From an uncultured Collinsella sp. (lineage in GTDB: Bacteria; Actinomycetota; Coriobacteriia; Coriobacteriales; Coriobacteriaceae), in contig CATZEP010000005.1 of NCBI GenBank assembly GCA_958418185.1, positions 1 through 46,444 on the forward strand: 46,444 nt of DNA. The letters are read 5' to 3'. The notes under the pieces were generated by a model that had not been told where the DNA came from, searched no databases, and saw only the letters and a program-made list of their open reading frames with translations. Below, in pieces: positions 7,373 through 14,082 of this stretch; positions within the stretch are counted from its first letter, which is position 1; each line of letters starts with the position of its first letter. The position numbers and the translations under genes are program-made.

Positions 7373-9232
7373 ATGAATCCGTATACTTCTTCCGGTTCGG
7401 TCGCCACGATGACGGCCAACGTGTCCGGCAACGATAGCCTCAATGACCTGGGCGACGGCCCGCGTCAGCCCGGCGATCCGGAGCGCTATCCCGTAGGTGC
7501 AGTGACCCGTCGCCTGCTGGGCTACGTCCGTCCGCATCGCATTTCATTTACGGCATCGTTTGTGAGCGCCGCCATCTCGGTGATCCTGCAACTCTATACG
7601 CCCATCCTCATCGGCGAAGGCATCGACCTCATCGTTGCCGCCGGGCAGGTGGACTTCGATGCGCTGCTGCCGCTCGTTACCAAGCTCGCGATTGTCGTGG
7701 TGGGCGCGGCGGCCTTCCAGTGGCTGCAGGGCTACTGCGTCAACCGTCTGTCCTACGAGACGGTGCGCGACATGCGCGTGGAGGCGAGCGACAAGCTCAG
7801 CCGCATGCCGCTCAGCTTTATCGACGGCCATGCCCACGGTGACCTCATGAGCCGCGTGGTCAATGACGTCGATCAGGTGGGCGATGGCCTGCTGCAGGGC
7901 TTTACCCAGCTATTCACCGGCGTTATCACCATCGTTGGCACGCTCGCGTTTATGCTCTCCATTAACCTGACCATGACGCTCGTGGTGGTACTCGTCACGC
8001 CGCTTTCCATTTTTGCAGCCGGTGCTATTGCCAAGCTCTCCAATAAGAGCTTCACTGCTCAACAGCGCATCCAGGGCCAACTCGGCGGTCATATCGAGGA
8101 GTATGTGGGTGAGCAAAAGCTGGTGGATGCGTTTGCTTATGGCCCGAACGCCCAAGCGCGCTTCGATGCCCTTAACGCCGAGCTCTATACGGCAGGTGAG
8201 CGCGCGCAGTTTATGGGCTCGCTTTCCAACCCCGGTACACGTTTTATCAACAACATCATCTACGCCGTGGTTGCCGTGATCGGCTGCGTGGGCGTGATCA
8301 CGGGCGTGCCCGCGGCGCTTACGGTGGGCGGCGTGCAGATTTTCCTGTCCTATGCCAACCAGTACACCAAGCCGTTCAACGAGGTCACCAACGTCATCAC
8401 GCAGATCCAGACCGCGTACGCCTCGGCGCGCCGCATGTTTGCGCTGCTCGATGCGCGCGAGCAGGAGCCCGACGCGTCGGACGCTGTAGAGCTTGCCGCA
8501 CCGCAGGGCGAGGTGACCTTTGAACACGTGGACTTTAGCTATGTGCCCGACCGAAAGCTGTTGCAGGATATCTGCATCGATGCCAAGCCCGGCATGCGTT
8601 TTGCTCTGGTCGGCCCCACGGGCTGCGGAAAGACAACGCTCATCAATCTGCTGCTGCGTTTTTACGATATCGATGCCGGCCGCATCGCGGTCGATGGCAA
8701 GGCTTCGCGCGATTACACGCGCGCGAGCCTGCGTCGTGCCTTTGGCATGGTGCTGCAGGACACTTGGCTGTTCGAGGGCACGGTGGCGGAAAACATCGCC
8801 TACGGTTGCCCAGGAGCCACGCGCGAGCAGGTTATCGAAGCCGCCAAGCGCGCGCACGCGCACAAGTTTATCGTGCAGCTGCCGAAAGGCTACGACACGG
8901 TGATTGGCGAGGACGGCGGCACGTTTAGCCAGGGCCAAAAGCAGCTGCTGTGCATTGCGCGCGTCATGCTCACCGACCCGGCTATCTTGCTGCTGGACGA
9001 GGCGACTTCGAGTATCGATACGCGCACCGAGCTGCAGGTGCAGGCGGCATTCGACGAGCTTATGGCCGGCCGCACAAGCTTTGTGGTGGCGCACCGCCTG
9101 TCGACGATCCGCAACGCCGACTGCATTCTGGTAATGCGCGACGGCCAGATTATCGAGCGCGGCACGCACGACGAGCTGTTGGCGGCAGGCGGCTTCTACG
9201 CCGAACTCTACCGCAGCCAATTCGCCCAGTGA
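7373..9232 (+). CDS. ABC exporter half-transporter, catalytic-site subunit
   Basis: 619 residues. A 45-residue polar N-terminal tail precedes six membrane helices, then the nucleotide-binding domain: Walker A GPTGCGKTT, signature FSQGQKQLL, Walker B LLLDEATSSID with the catalytic Glu, and H-loop VAHRLST. Signature residue 3 is Gln rather than Gly. The start codon follows the preceding stop (TAAATG) with AAAGGAGGG 7 bases upstream, so it is tightly coupled to the 5516-7372 gene, its expected heterodimer partner in the inner membrane. There is no dedicated regulator next to the pair, in contrast to the MarR-linked pair at 41795-45530. Confidence 0.92.
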   Translation: MNPYTSSGSVATMTANVSGNDSLNDLGDGPRQPGDPERYPVGAVTRRLLGYVRPHRISFTASFVSAAISVILQLYTPILIGEGIDLIVAAGQVDFDALLPLVTKLAIVVVGAAAFQWLQGYCVNRLSYETVRDMRVEASDKLSRMPLSFIDGHAHGDLMSRVVNDVDQVGDGLLQGFTQLFTGVITIVGTLAFMLSINLTMTLVVVLVTPLSIFAAGAIAKLSNKSFTAQQRIQGQLGGHIEEYVGEQKLVDAFAYGPNAQARFDALNAELYTAGERAQFMGSLSNPGTRFINNIIYAVVAVIGCVGVITGVPAALTVGGVQIFLSYANQYTKPFNEVTNVITQIQTAYASARRMFALLDAREQEPDASDAVELAAPQGEVTFEHVDFSYVPDRKLLQDICIDAKPGMRFALVGPTGCGKTTLINLLLRFYDIDAGRIAVDGKASRDYTRASLRRAFGMVLQDTWLFEGTVAENIAYGCPGATREQVIEAAKRAHAHKFIVQLPKGYDTVIGEDGGTFSQGQKQLLCIARVMLTDPAILLLDEATSSIDTRTELQVQAAFDELMAGRTSFVVAHRLSTIRNADCILVMRDGQIIERGTHDELLAAGGFYAELYRSQFAQ

Positions 9233-9359
9233 GCAAGCCCGCGGGGCAAATTAATCAATCGACAGACGGTGGTTTACATCTGTCACGTTAGTACTAAGAT
9301 ATTCATCTAATAAATTGCATTAGTGGCTTTAGTTTTGGGGGATACGAGGCAACGTGACT

Positions 9360-9911
9360 ATGACGTGCTCTTTGGTGGTTAACAGCAAGAGCGGTAATAC
9401 CAGGATGGTTTCGGGTGCGATCAAGCGCACGCTGCAGGCTGCGGGTGTTGAGTTTGTCCATGCCGCGGCGTTGAGCGACGATGCGGATGCAGATCAGGTT
9501 GCGCTCGAGGCGCAGGGCGCCTGCGCGGCCGACACGGTGCTCGTCGGTTTTTGGTGCGACAAGGGCGCATGCACGCCTTCGGTGGCGTCGCTGCTTTCCG
9601 CCTTACACGGCAAGCGCGTGTTCCTGTTTGGCACCTGCGGTTTTGGTGCCAGCGAGGAGTACTTTAGGCAGATTATCGACCGCGTGAGCTCAAATCTGGC
9701 CGAGGATGCCGAGCTTGTAGGCTGGGCTATGTGCCAGGGCAAGATGGGTCCCGCCGTAAAGCAGCGCTACGAGGTGATGCTTGAGCAAGAACCCGAAAAC
9801 GCGCGCTATAAGATGCTGCTCGACAACTGGGTTGCCGCAAAGGACCATCCCACCAAGGAAGATCTGGACAACATGGCCGCAGCCGCCAAGAAGGCTGTGC
9901 TGGGCGAGTAG
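9360..9911 (+). CDS. Flavodoxin-like protein
   Basis: 183 residues. The N-terminus CSLVVNSKSGNTRMVSGAI carries the S-x-S-G-N-T phosphate-binding loop for FMN. LVGFWCDKGACTPSVASLL and VFLFGTCGFGASEEYF match the second and third flavin-contacting loops of the flavodoxin fold. The C-terminal 60 residues extend beyond the classical fold and contain a Lys/Glu-rich helix. It probably carries electrons or supports a reductase; no partner is adjacent. The ATG at 9360 is preferred over the GTG at 9354 because GAGG lies 10 bases before it and the first strand then begins at residue 3. A terminator follows at 9952. Confidence 0.85.
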   Translation: MTCSLVVNSKSGNTRMVSGAIKRTLQAAGVEFVHAAALSDDADADQVALEAQGACAADTVLVGFWCDKGACTPSVASLLSALHGKRVFLFGTCGFGASEEYFRQIIDRVSSNLAEDAELVGWAMCQGKMGPAVKQRYEVMLEQEPENARYKMLLDNWVAAKDHPTKEDLDNMAAAAKKAVLGE

Positions 9912-9951
9912 GCCTACCGCCGTCGTGCGTGCGAAATAATACAGAAGTGAA

Positions 9952-9976
9952 AGCCTCGAAACCCTCGAGGCTTTTT
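9952..9976 (+). terminator. Terminator of the flavodoxin-like gene
   Basis: AGCCTCGA (9952-9959) pairs with TCGAGGCT (9965-9972), followed by TTTTT. It lies directly before the next promoter. Confidence 0.85.
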
Positions 9977-9977
9977 C

Positions 9978-10017
9978 TTGACACGCGGTTGCGGCGTGGC
10001 AAAATGAACAGTGTTCA
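9978..10017 (+). promoter_or_regulatory. Promoter and operator of the TetR gene
   Basis: A perfect -35 TTGACA (9978-9983) is followed 17 bases later by a weak -10 (AAAATG, 10001-10006). The perfect palindrome TGAAC-AGT-GTTCA (10005-10017) overlaps the -10. The same palindrome recurs at 10630-10642, so this is very probably the binding site of the adjacent TetR protein. Confidence 0.7.
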
Positions 10018-10033
10018 CATTGGAGGTGAGGAC

Positions 10034-10591
10034 ATGAATAACGTAGCGACGTCTAAGGAGGAAATCCTGAAAACGAGCCGTAAACTCATTCAGGAAAACG
10101 GCTGGACCGGCGTCAACATTCGCTCGGTTGCCGCGGCGTGCGGCGTGTCGGTCGGATGCATCTACAATTACTTTGATTCTAAAACGGCGTTGGTGGGTGC
10201 GACCGTGGCAAGCGTCTGGGGCGATATTTTCCATCATCCGGAAGATGAGTCGGTTTTGGACGACACAGTCTCCTGCATTCGCTGGATGTATCGCCAGATG
10301 GATTACGGCTACCAAACGTACCCGGGCTTCTTCACGCATCACTCGCTAGGATTCATGCAGCAGGACACCGCGGATGGCAAGCGCCGCATGCACCATGCCT
10401 GGCAGCATATCCTCGATCAGCTCTGTGTGGTGCTCAAGCATGATCCGCTGGTGCGCGAGGGTGCCTTTACGGAGCAGTTTTCGGCCGAGCAATTTGCCGA
10501 GGTCCTGTTCTCGCTCATGCTCTCGGCTGCGATCCGGCAAGATTTTGATCCGAGTGCTGCGCTCGAGATTACGCGCCGAACCCTCTACTAA
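10034..10591 (+). CDS. TetR/AcrR family transcriptional regulator
   Basis: 185 residues. The helix-turn-helix is ENGWTGVNIRSVAAACGVSV then GCIYNYFDSKTALVGA, a typical TetR DNA-binding domain with CIYNYF as the recognition helix. The ligand-binding half is rich in aromatic and Met/His residues (FFTHHSLGFM, MHHAWQHIL). The ATG at 10034 has GGAGGTGAGG just upstream; an open frame extends further 5' but covers the promoter. A TGAAC-N3-GTTCA operator lies in its own promoter and another upstream of the next gene, implying autoregulation and control of the membrane protein. Confidence 0.9.
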   Translation: MNNVATSKEEILKTSRKLIQENGWTGVNIRSVAAACGVSVGCIYNYFDSKTALVGATVASVWGDIFHHPEDESVLDDTVSCIRWMYRQMDYGYQTYPGFFTHHSLGFMQQDTADGKRRMHHAWQHILDQLCVVLKHDPLVREGAFTEQFSAEQFAEVLFSLMLSAAIRQDFDPSAALEITRRTLY

Positions 10592-10596
10592 CGGTC

Positions 10597-10619
10597 CCCG
10601 CGCAAGGCGGGATTTTTAT
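10597..10619 (+). terminator. Terminator after the TetR gene
   Basis: CCCGC (10597-10601) and GCGGG (10607-10611) close a GCAAG loop, followed by ATTTTTATA. Short stem, good T-tract. It separates the regulator from its presumed target gene. Confidence 0.65.
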
Positions 10620-10642
10620 AGTTAGAAAGTGAACGGCGTTCA
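10617..10642 (+). promoter_or_regulatory. -10 element and TetR operator of the membrane protein gene
   Basis: TATAGT (10617-10622) is a good -10; no clear -35 is seen because the terminator stem occupies that position. The operator TGAAC-GGC-GTTCA (10630-10642) sits at the expected transcription start. It matches the regulator's own operator at all ten arm positions and differs only in the 3-base centre. Confidence 0.65.
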
Positions 10643-10716
10643 TGTTAAGGAGGTGAGGCTCAGCACCAAGAACCAAAACCGTTCGTTTGCAACCATTCTT
10701 TAAAGGAGATGTATAT

Positions 10717-11379
10717 ATGCGTGCTTTATTCGAAACGCTATTCGACATCGTGTATCTGGTGACCGTTATCACCATCGGTATTCGCATGATTCGCGGCAGC
10801 AAGGGCAATCGCCAGTTTCAGCTTTTTGGCTGGATGGCAGTGGTTTTGGGTGCCGGCGATTCGTTCCACCTGGTGCCCCGCGCACTGGCACTTTGCACGA
10901 CGGGCTTTGATGCTTATGCCGTGCAGCTGGGCCTGGGCAAGTGGATCACCTCAATTACCATGACCGTCTTCTACGTGCTGCTCTACTACGTGTGGCGCGA
11001 ACGCTATCAGGTTAAGAACCACGTTGGGACGACCGCAGCGATCTTTGCGCTAGCCGCCATGCGCGTCGCGCTTTGCATGCTGCCGCAGAACCAGTGGCTC
11101 ACCAACCAGACCCCACTCGAGTGGGGCATCTTGCGCAACATCCCGTTTGCCATCATGGGCTTGATGGTCATCGTGCTGTTTTACCGCAGTGCGAAGCAAG
11201 ACAAGGATGAGGCCTTCCGCTGGATGTGGCTCACCATTGTGCTGAGCTTCGGCTTCTACATTCCCGTGGTCCTGTGGGCAGAGGTCATCCCGGCCATCGG
11301 CATGCTCATGATCCCGAAGACCTGTGCGTACGTATGGACTGTGCTGATCGGCTACAACGCCATGAAGAAGGAGTGCTAG
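10717..11379 (+). CDS. Multi-spanning membrane protein of unknown function
   Basis: 220 residues with about six or seven hydrophobic segments (for example LFDIVYLVTVITIGIRMI, ITSITMTVFYVLLYYVW, IPFAIMGLMVIVLFY, WLTIVLSFGFYIPVVLW). I do not recognise the family. Polar residues inside helices (GDSFHLVPRA, WAEVIP) hint at a binding or enzymatic role. The ATG at 10717 has AAAGGAGA 6 bases upstream. The TGAAC-N3-GTTCA operator in its leader ties it to the preceding TetR regulator, so it may be induced by a ligand that it transports or modifies. The stop codon TAG lies at the start of the repeat element at 11380. Confidence 0.8.
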   Translation: MRALFETLFDIVYLVTVITIGIRMIRGSKGNRQFQLFGWMAVVLGAGDSFHLVPRALALCTTGFDAYAVQLGLGKWITSITMTVFYVLLYYVWRERYQVKNHVGTTAAIFALAAMRVALCMLPQNQWLTNQTPLEWGILRNIPFAIMGLMVIVLFYRSAKQDKDEAFRWMWLTIVLSFGFYIPVVLWAEVIPAIGMLMIPKTCAYVWTVLIGYNAMKKEC

Positions 11380-11606
11380 GTCCATCTTCTAAACGTTTCG
11401 CCCGCCCGGCGGCGGAATATAAGGTTTCCTGCTCTACAGTCCTGCTTGCACGGAGAGCACATTAAGTGCTCTCCGGCTCGTGCGGAACTCGCGATAAACC
11501 TTATATTCCGCCGCCGGGCGGGCGCCCCTTTATTGATGGAAGGCCTAATAAGCTGATGATTCCATGCCCAAATGTGCCCAGAGCGGGACGGGTTTTCGGA
11601 AAGCTT
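11377..11606. repeat. Covarying hairpin repeat family 3, copy A, with conserved flanks
   Basis: The outer arms 11399-11427 and 11496-11524 are a perfect 29-bp complement. Inside lie the conserved strands CCTGCTCTACAGTCCTGC and GTGCGGAACTCGCGAT and an apical hairpin GGAGAGCAC-ATTAA-GTGCTCTCC (11452-11474). The flanks TAGGTCCATCTTCTAAA (11377 on) and TTTATTG.TGGAAGGCC then TAATAAGC...AGAGCGGGACGGG (to about 11606) are shared with copy B at 20818. The arm sequence itself is not shared. The preceding gene's TAG stop is the first codon of the element. Confidence 0.85.
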
Positions 11607-11963
11607 TGGTGTGGAGTGACCTGATCTTGCCAAGATTCTGATACATGGCGAAGCTTGGAATGAAATGAAACATTGAATAGAAATTTTAATTAGGGGGGGG
11701 GGTAGCATCATTTGCGTTGTACAACAAAGCATACTTAGCGTGAAAAAATAGCATAGGGGGGTTGGTTGCAGGTATCGAACAAGGCAGGCCGGTACGGGTA
11801 TTAAAGACTGCTCACGCCAATTTCTGGGCATTTCGGTATCAAGTGTTGCAAAAAATAAAGGTCAACAGTATGGTATATGCCATGAAAGAGATTTCAAATT
11901 GGCTTTTTCGAATCCCATTTTCAAGGGCCTTGTAGCGTTTGAGGAAAGTGGCGGGCCCTTGAA
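11607..11963. other. AT-rich gene-free leader of the sipW operon with poly-G tracts
   Basis: No coding frame is seen. The stretch is clearly more AT-rich than its surroundings. It carries a run of ten G (11693-11702) and a run of six G (11755-11760). CAAGGGCC (11922-11929) and GGCCCTTG (11954-11961) could form a hairpin just before the first start codon, with GAGGAAAG in its loop. Confidence 0.6.
11846..11874 (+). promoter_or_regulatory. Candidate promoter of the sipW operon
   Basis: TTGCAA (11846-11851), 17-base spacer, TATGGT (11869-11874). Each hexamer matches four of six consensus positions. It lies about 90 bases before the first gene. Confidence 0.4.
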
Positions 11964-12560
11964 TTGATCGAATATGGCCTCGATGGGGATGGAATTATCA
12001 CTTTGGCGGCTCGTGCACTCAAACATTTTATTGCACTTCTTAGTAGCTTGGCGATTGTGCTCGTCATAGCTCTTACCGTCGTTTCTTTTGTCCCTCGTGC
12101 ATTTGGATACACGCCCTATGCAGTGCTTTCGGGCTCTATGGAGCCCGAGCTGCCCGTTGGCTCCATGGTGTTTGTTCGCCAAGTTGAGCCGACGAATATT
12201 GCCGTGGGTGACAATGCAACCTTTTACCGATCCGACGGCGCCGTGGTGACGCACCAGGTGTACGAGGTCGACCCTGTGGCGCAGATGATCAGCACGCAGG
12301 GAATCGCAAACAAAAATGCAGATGGAACCACCATGCACGACGCCGAGCAGACGCCTTTTTCACGCGTGATCGGCGTCGTTTCTTTTTGTGTCCCTTACCT
12401 GGGCTTCGTTAACGCATATTGCACGACGATGCCCGGTTTGCTTGTTGTGATGGCCGTTCTGGCGCTGCTAGTCGCGGCGTCGATGGTGCTCGATCGGATG
12501 GTTCCCGACGAGCCTGCGGGCACGCATGCCCGCGCGCATGCGAGGGAGCGGCGTTCGTAG
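11964..12560 (+). CDS. sipW: SipW-type signal peptidase I
   Basis: 198 residues. A membrane helix (about residues 22-42) is followed by YAVLSGSMEPELPVGSMVFV, with the catalytic serine S58 in SGSMEP. H97 in VVTHQVYE replaces the lysine of ordinary bacterial enzymes, the Ser/His type (S26B) shared with ER and archaeal peptidases and with Bacillus SipW. A second helix is near the C-terminus (about 155-178), which ends in a basic tail. In Bacillus, SipW processes TasA and TapA. Here it is first in an operon of TasA-like secreted proteins and probably removes their signal peptides. The start is uncertain: TTG 11964, or TTG 12003 behind GGGGATGG. No ATG is in frame upstream of the helix. Confidence 0.88.
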   Translation: MIEYGLDGDGIITLAARALKHFIALLSSLAIVLVIALTVVSFVPRAFGYTPYAVLSGSMEPELPVGSMVFVRQVEPTNIAVGDNATFYRSDGAVVTHQVYEVDPVAQMISTQGIANKNADGTTMHDAEQTPFSRVIGVVSFCVPYLGFVNAYCTTMPGLLVVMAVLALLVAASMVLDRMVPDEPAGTHARAHARERRS

Positions 12561-12631
12561 CGGCAGGGGAGAGGTGTCGGCAACGGCAAGGGCCGTTGCC
12601 GGGGAAGTCGATTTTCGAAAGGAAGAGAACG

Positions 12632-13345
12632 ATGGAAAACAAGAAGAAAAAGCGCTACGGCATCATTGCCGCCTTGCTGCTGCTGGTGCTGGCCGCCGGC
12701 GCGGGCACCTACGCTTGGCTGACGGCTACGCAGTCGCTGAAGAACGTGTTTACGGTGGGTAGCTTTGGCCCCACGGAGAACAAGCCGGATCCGACCGATC
12801 CCGAGAAGCCCGGCACCGATGCGAATGACAACGGTGCCTACCTGTTCGAGACCAAGTGGGTCGCCGACTCCAAGATCGTTCCCGGCGCAGCTGCCGATAA
12901 GAACCCCAACGTCGGCATCAAAAAGGGCTCCGATGACGCCTACGTGTTCATCTATGTAAAGAACGCCATGGTCAAGGGCACCACCGCTGCCGCGAACACC
13001 CCGTACTTCACCCTCAACAACAACTGGAAGCCGGTTGAAGGTAAGGTGACCACATCCGCCAATGGCAAGTACCTGAGCGGCCTGTTCATGTATGCCAAGG
13101 GCTCCACGACAGACGCCCCTGCCGTTCTGAAAGCCAAGGATGCCTCCAAGGATGTCTACACCGGCGAGCTCTTTAGCAAGGTTGTGTTCCCCGACACCCT
13201 GGAGGGCACCATGGTCGAAACTGAGCCCAAGATGACGGTTTCCGCCTACATCTTCGGCGACGGCCAGAAGGGTGAAGAGACCAACGCTGCCGACAATGCC
13301 CTTAAGCAGGCCAAGGTTTGGGCTGATAAACAGGCTCAGGCTTAA
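12632..13345 (+). CDS. TasA/CalY-like secreted fibre subunit (1)
   Basis: 237 residues. The N-terminus is KKKKRYGIIAALLLLVLAAG then AGTYAWLTATQSL, the pattern of SipW-cognate signal peptides (basic start, hydrophobic core, G-T-Y-A then W/F), with cleavage expected near TYA. The mature part is a Lys/Asp/Thr-rich beta-type domain with FTVGSFGPTEN, WVADSKIVPGAAADKNPNVG and YVFIYVKNAMV, resembling the TasA opening 'N...F..G.v'. The mature protein is acidic and has no cysteine. The ATG at 12632 has AAAGGAAGAG upstream. It is the first structural gene after sipW and is followed by a terminator hairpin, so it is probably the most abundant product and main fibre subunit. Function is inferred from family and context. 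Confidence 0.82.
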   Translation: MENKKKKRYGIIAALLLLVLAAGAGTYAWLTATQSLKNVFTVGSFGPTENKPDPTDPEKPGTDANDNGAYLFETKWVADSKIVPGAAADKNPNVGIKKGSDDAYVFIYVKNAMVKGTTAAANTPYFTLNNNWKPVEGKVTTSANGKYLSGLFMYAKGSTTDAPAVLKAKDASKDVYTGELFSKVVFPDTLEGTMVETEPKMTVSAYIFGDGQKGEETNAADNALKQAKVWADKQAQA

Positions 13346-13356
13346 CCCCTTCCCAC

Positions 13357-13410
13357 CGAGATCCCGGTCCGCTCCCCACCCCTATATTCGGGCCGGGATC
13401 TCGCCCCCTT
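13357..13410 (+). terminator. Intra-operon terminator after the first fibre-subunit gene
   Basis: CGAGATCCCGG (13357-13367) pairs with CCGGGATCTCG (13393-13403), followed by CCCCCTTTT. It lies between the first and second subunit genes, so partial read-through would make the first product in excess. Confidence 0.7.
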
Positions 13411-13419
13411 TTCCGACGA

Positions 13420-14079
13420 TTGGCGAACGCAGTGCTCAACAATCTTTCCGACAATCAGAAACGCACCTTGGCGCTTGCCGCCATGGCGTTGCTTGCCCTG
13501 GCGTGCCTGTGCGGCACGCTGGCTTTTACCGTGGACATGGTGCCCGCGAGCAACGTCGTGTCGTTTGGCAGCGTGAAGGTACGAGTCTGCGAGTTCACTC
13601 TCAACGATCAGGGCGAGGAGATTCCGTTCGAGCCCAACGCGCACGGGGACTATCCCGACACCAAGGCCGGGGGCTCTGACATCAGCCGCATCGTGCGCGT
13701 GCAGAATGCCGGCGCACAGCCCGAGTATGTTCGCGCTCGTCTGCGCATGACGTCGGTGGCGTCTGACGGCACGACCGCGGATGCCTCGGGCAACGTTGCC
13801 TTTAACGTGAACGCGGGCGAGGGGTCCCCGTGGATCGATGGCGGCGATGGGTGGTACTACTACCGCGGATTGGCTGGCCGTGGCGGCATGCTCGACCCCG
13901 GCGCCATGACGGAGAGTCTCATGGACTCGCTGCGCTTCGTGGGCGACTACAACGATGCCGCGCGCGGTGGCTCATTCAAACTTGATATCGACGTCCAGGC
14001 CGTGCAGGCCAAAAATCAGCAGGCAAACGATACCGTCCTCGACGTGCTCGACGTCGTGGGCTGGCCGGAGGCGAACTAG
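13420..14079 (+). CDS. TasA-like secreted protein (2)
   Basis: 219 residues from the TTG at 13420. A GTG at 13432 is equally possible; neither has a clear ribosome-binding site. The signal segment KRTLALAAMALLALACLCG then TLAFTVDMVPASNVV ends in a G-T-L-A motif like the SipW-dependent type. The mature part, VVSFGSVKVRVCEFTL then RIVRVQNAGAQPEYVRARL, matches the pattern in which TasA-like domains start with a strand and carry a 'v.V.N.G..peyvRa' strand. It also contains WIDGGDGWYYYRGLAGRGGM, shared in form with subunit 3 (SWVRSADGFYYWTSPVAPLG). It may be a minor fibre subunit or cap. One stop-to-start step of 3 bases leads to the giant gene. Confidence 0.75.
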   Translation: MANAVLNNLSDNQKRTLALAAMALLALACLCGTLAFTVDMVPASNVVSFGSVKVRVCEFTLNDQGEEIPFEPNAHGDYPDTKAGGSDISRIVRVQNAGAQPEYVRARLRMTSVASDGTTADASGNVAFNVNAGEGSPWIDGGDGWYYYRGLAGRGGMLDPGAMTESLMDSLRFVGDYNDAARGGSFKLDIDVQAVQAKNQQANDTVLDVLDVVGWPEAN

Positions 14080-14082
14080 CCT

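Noticed and set aside
9360..9911. BilS, the flavodoxin of bilirubin reductase operons
   Set aside because: The fold fits, but no BilR-type reductase is adjacent and no specific residue supports it.
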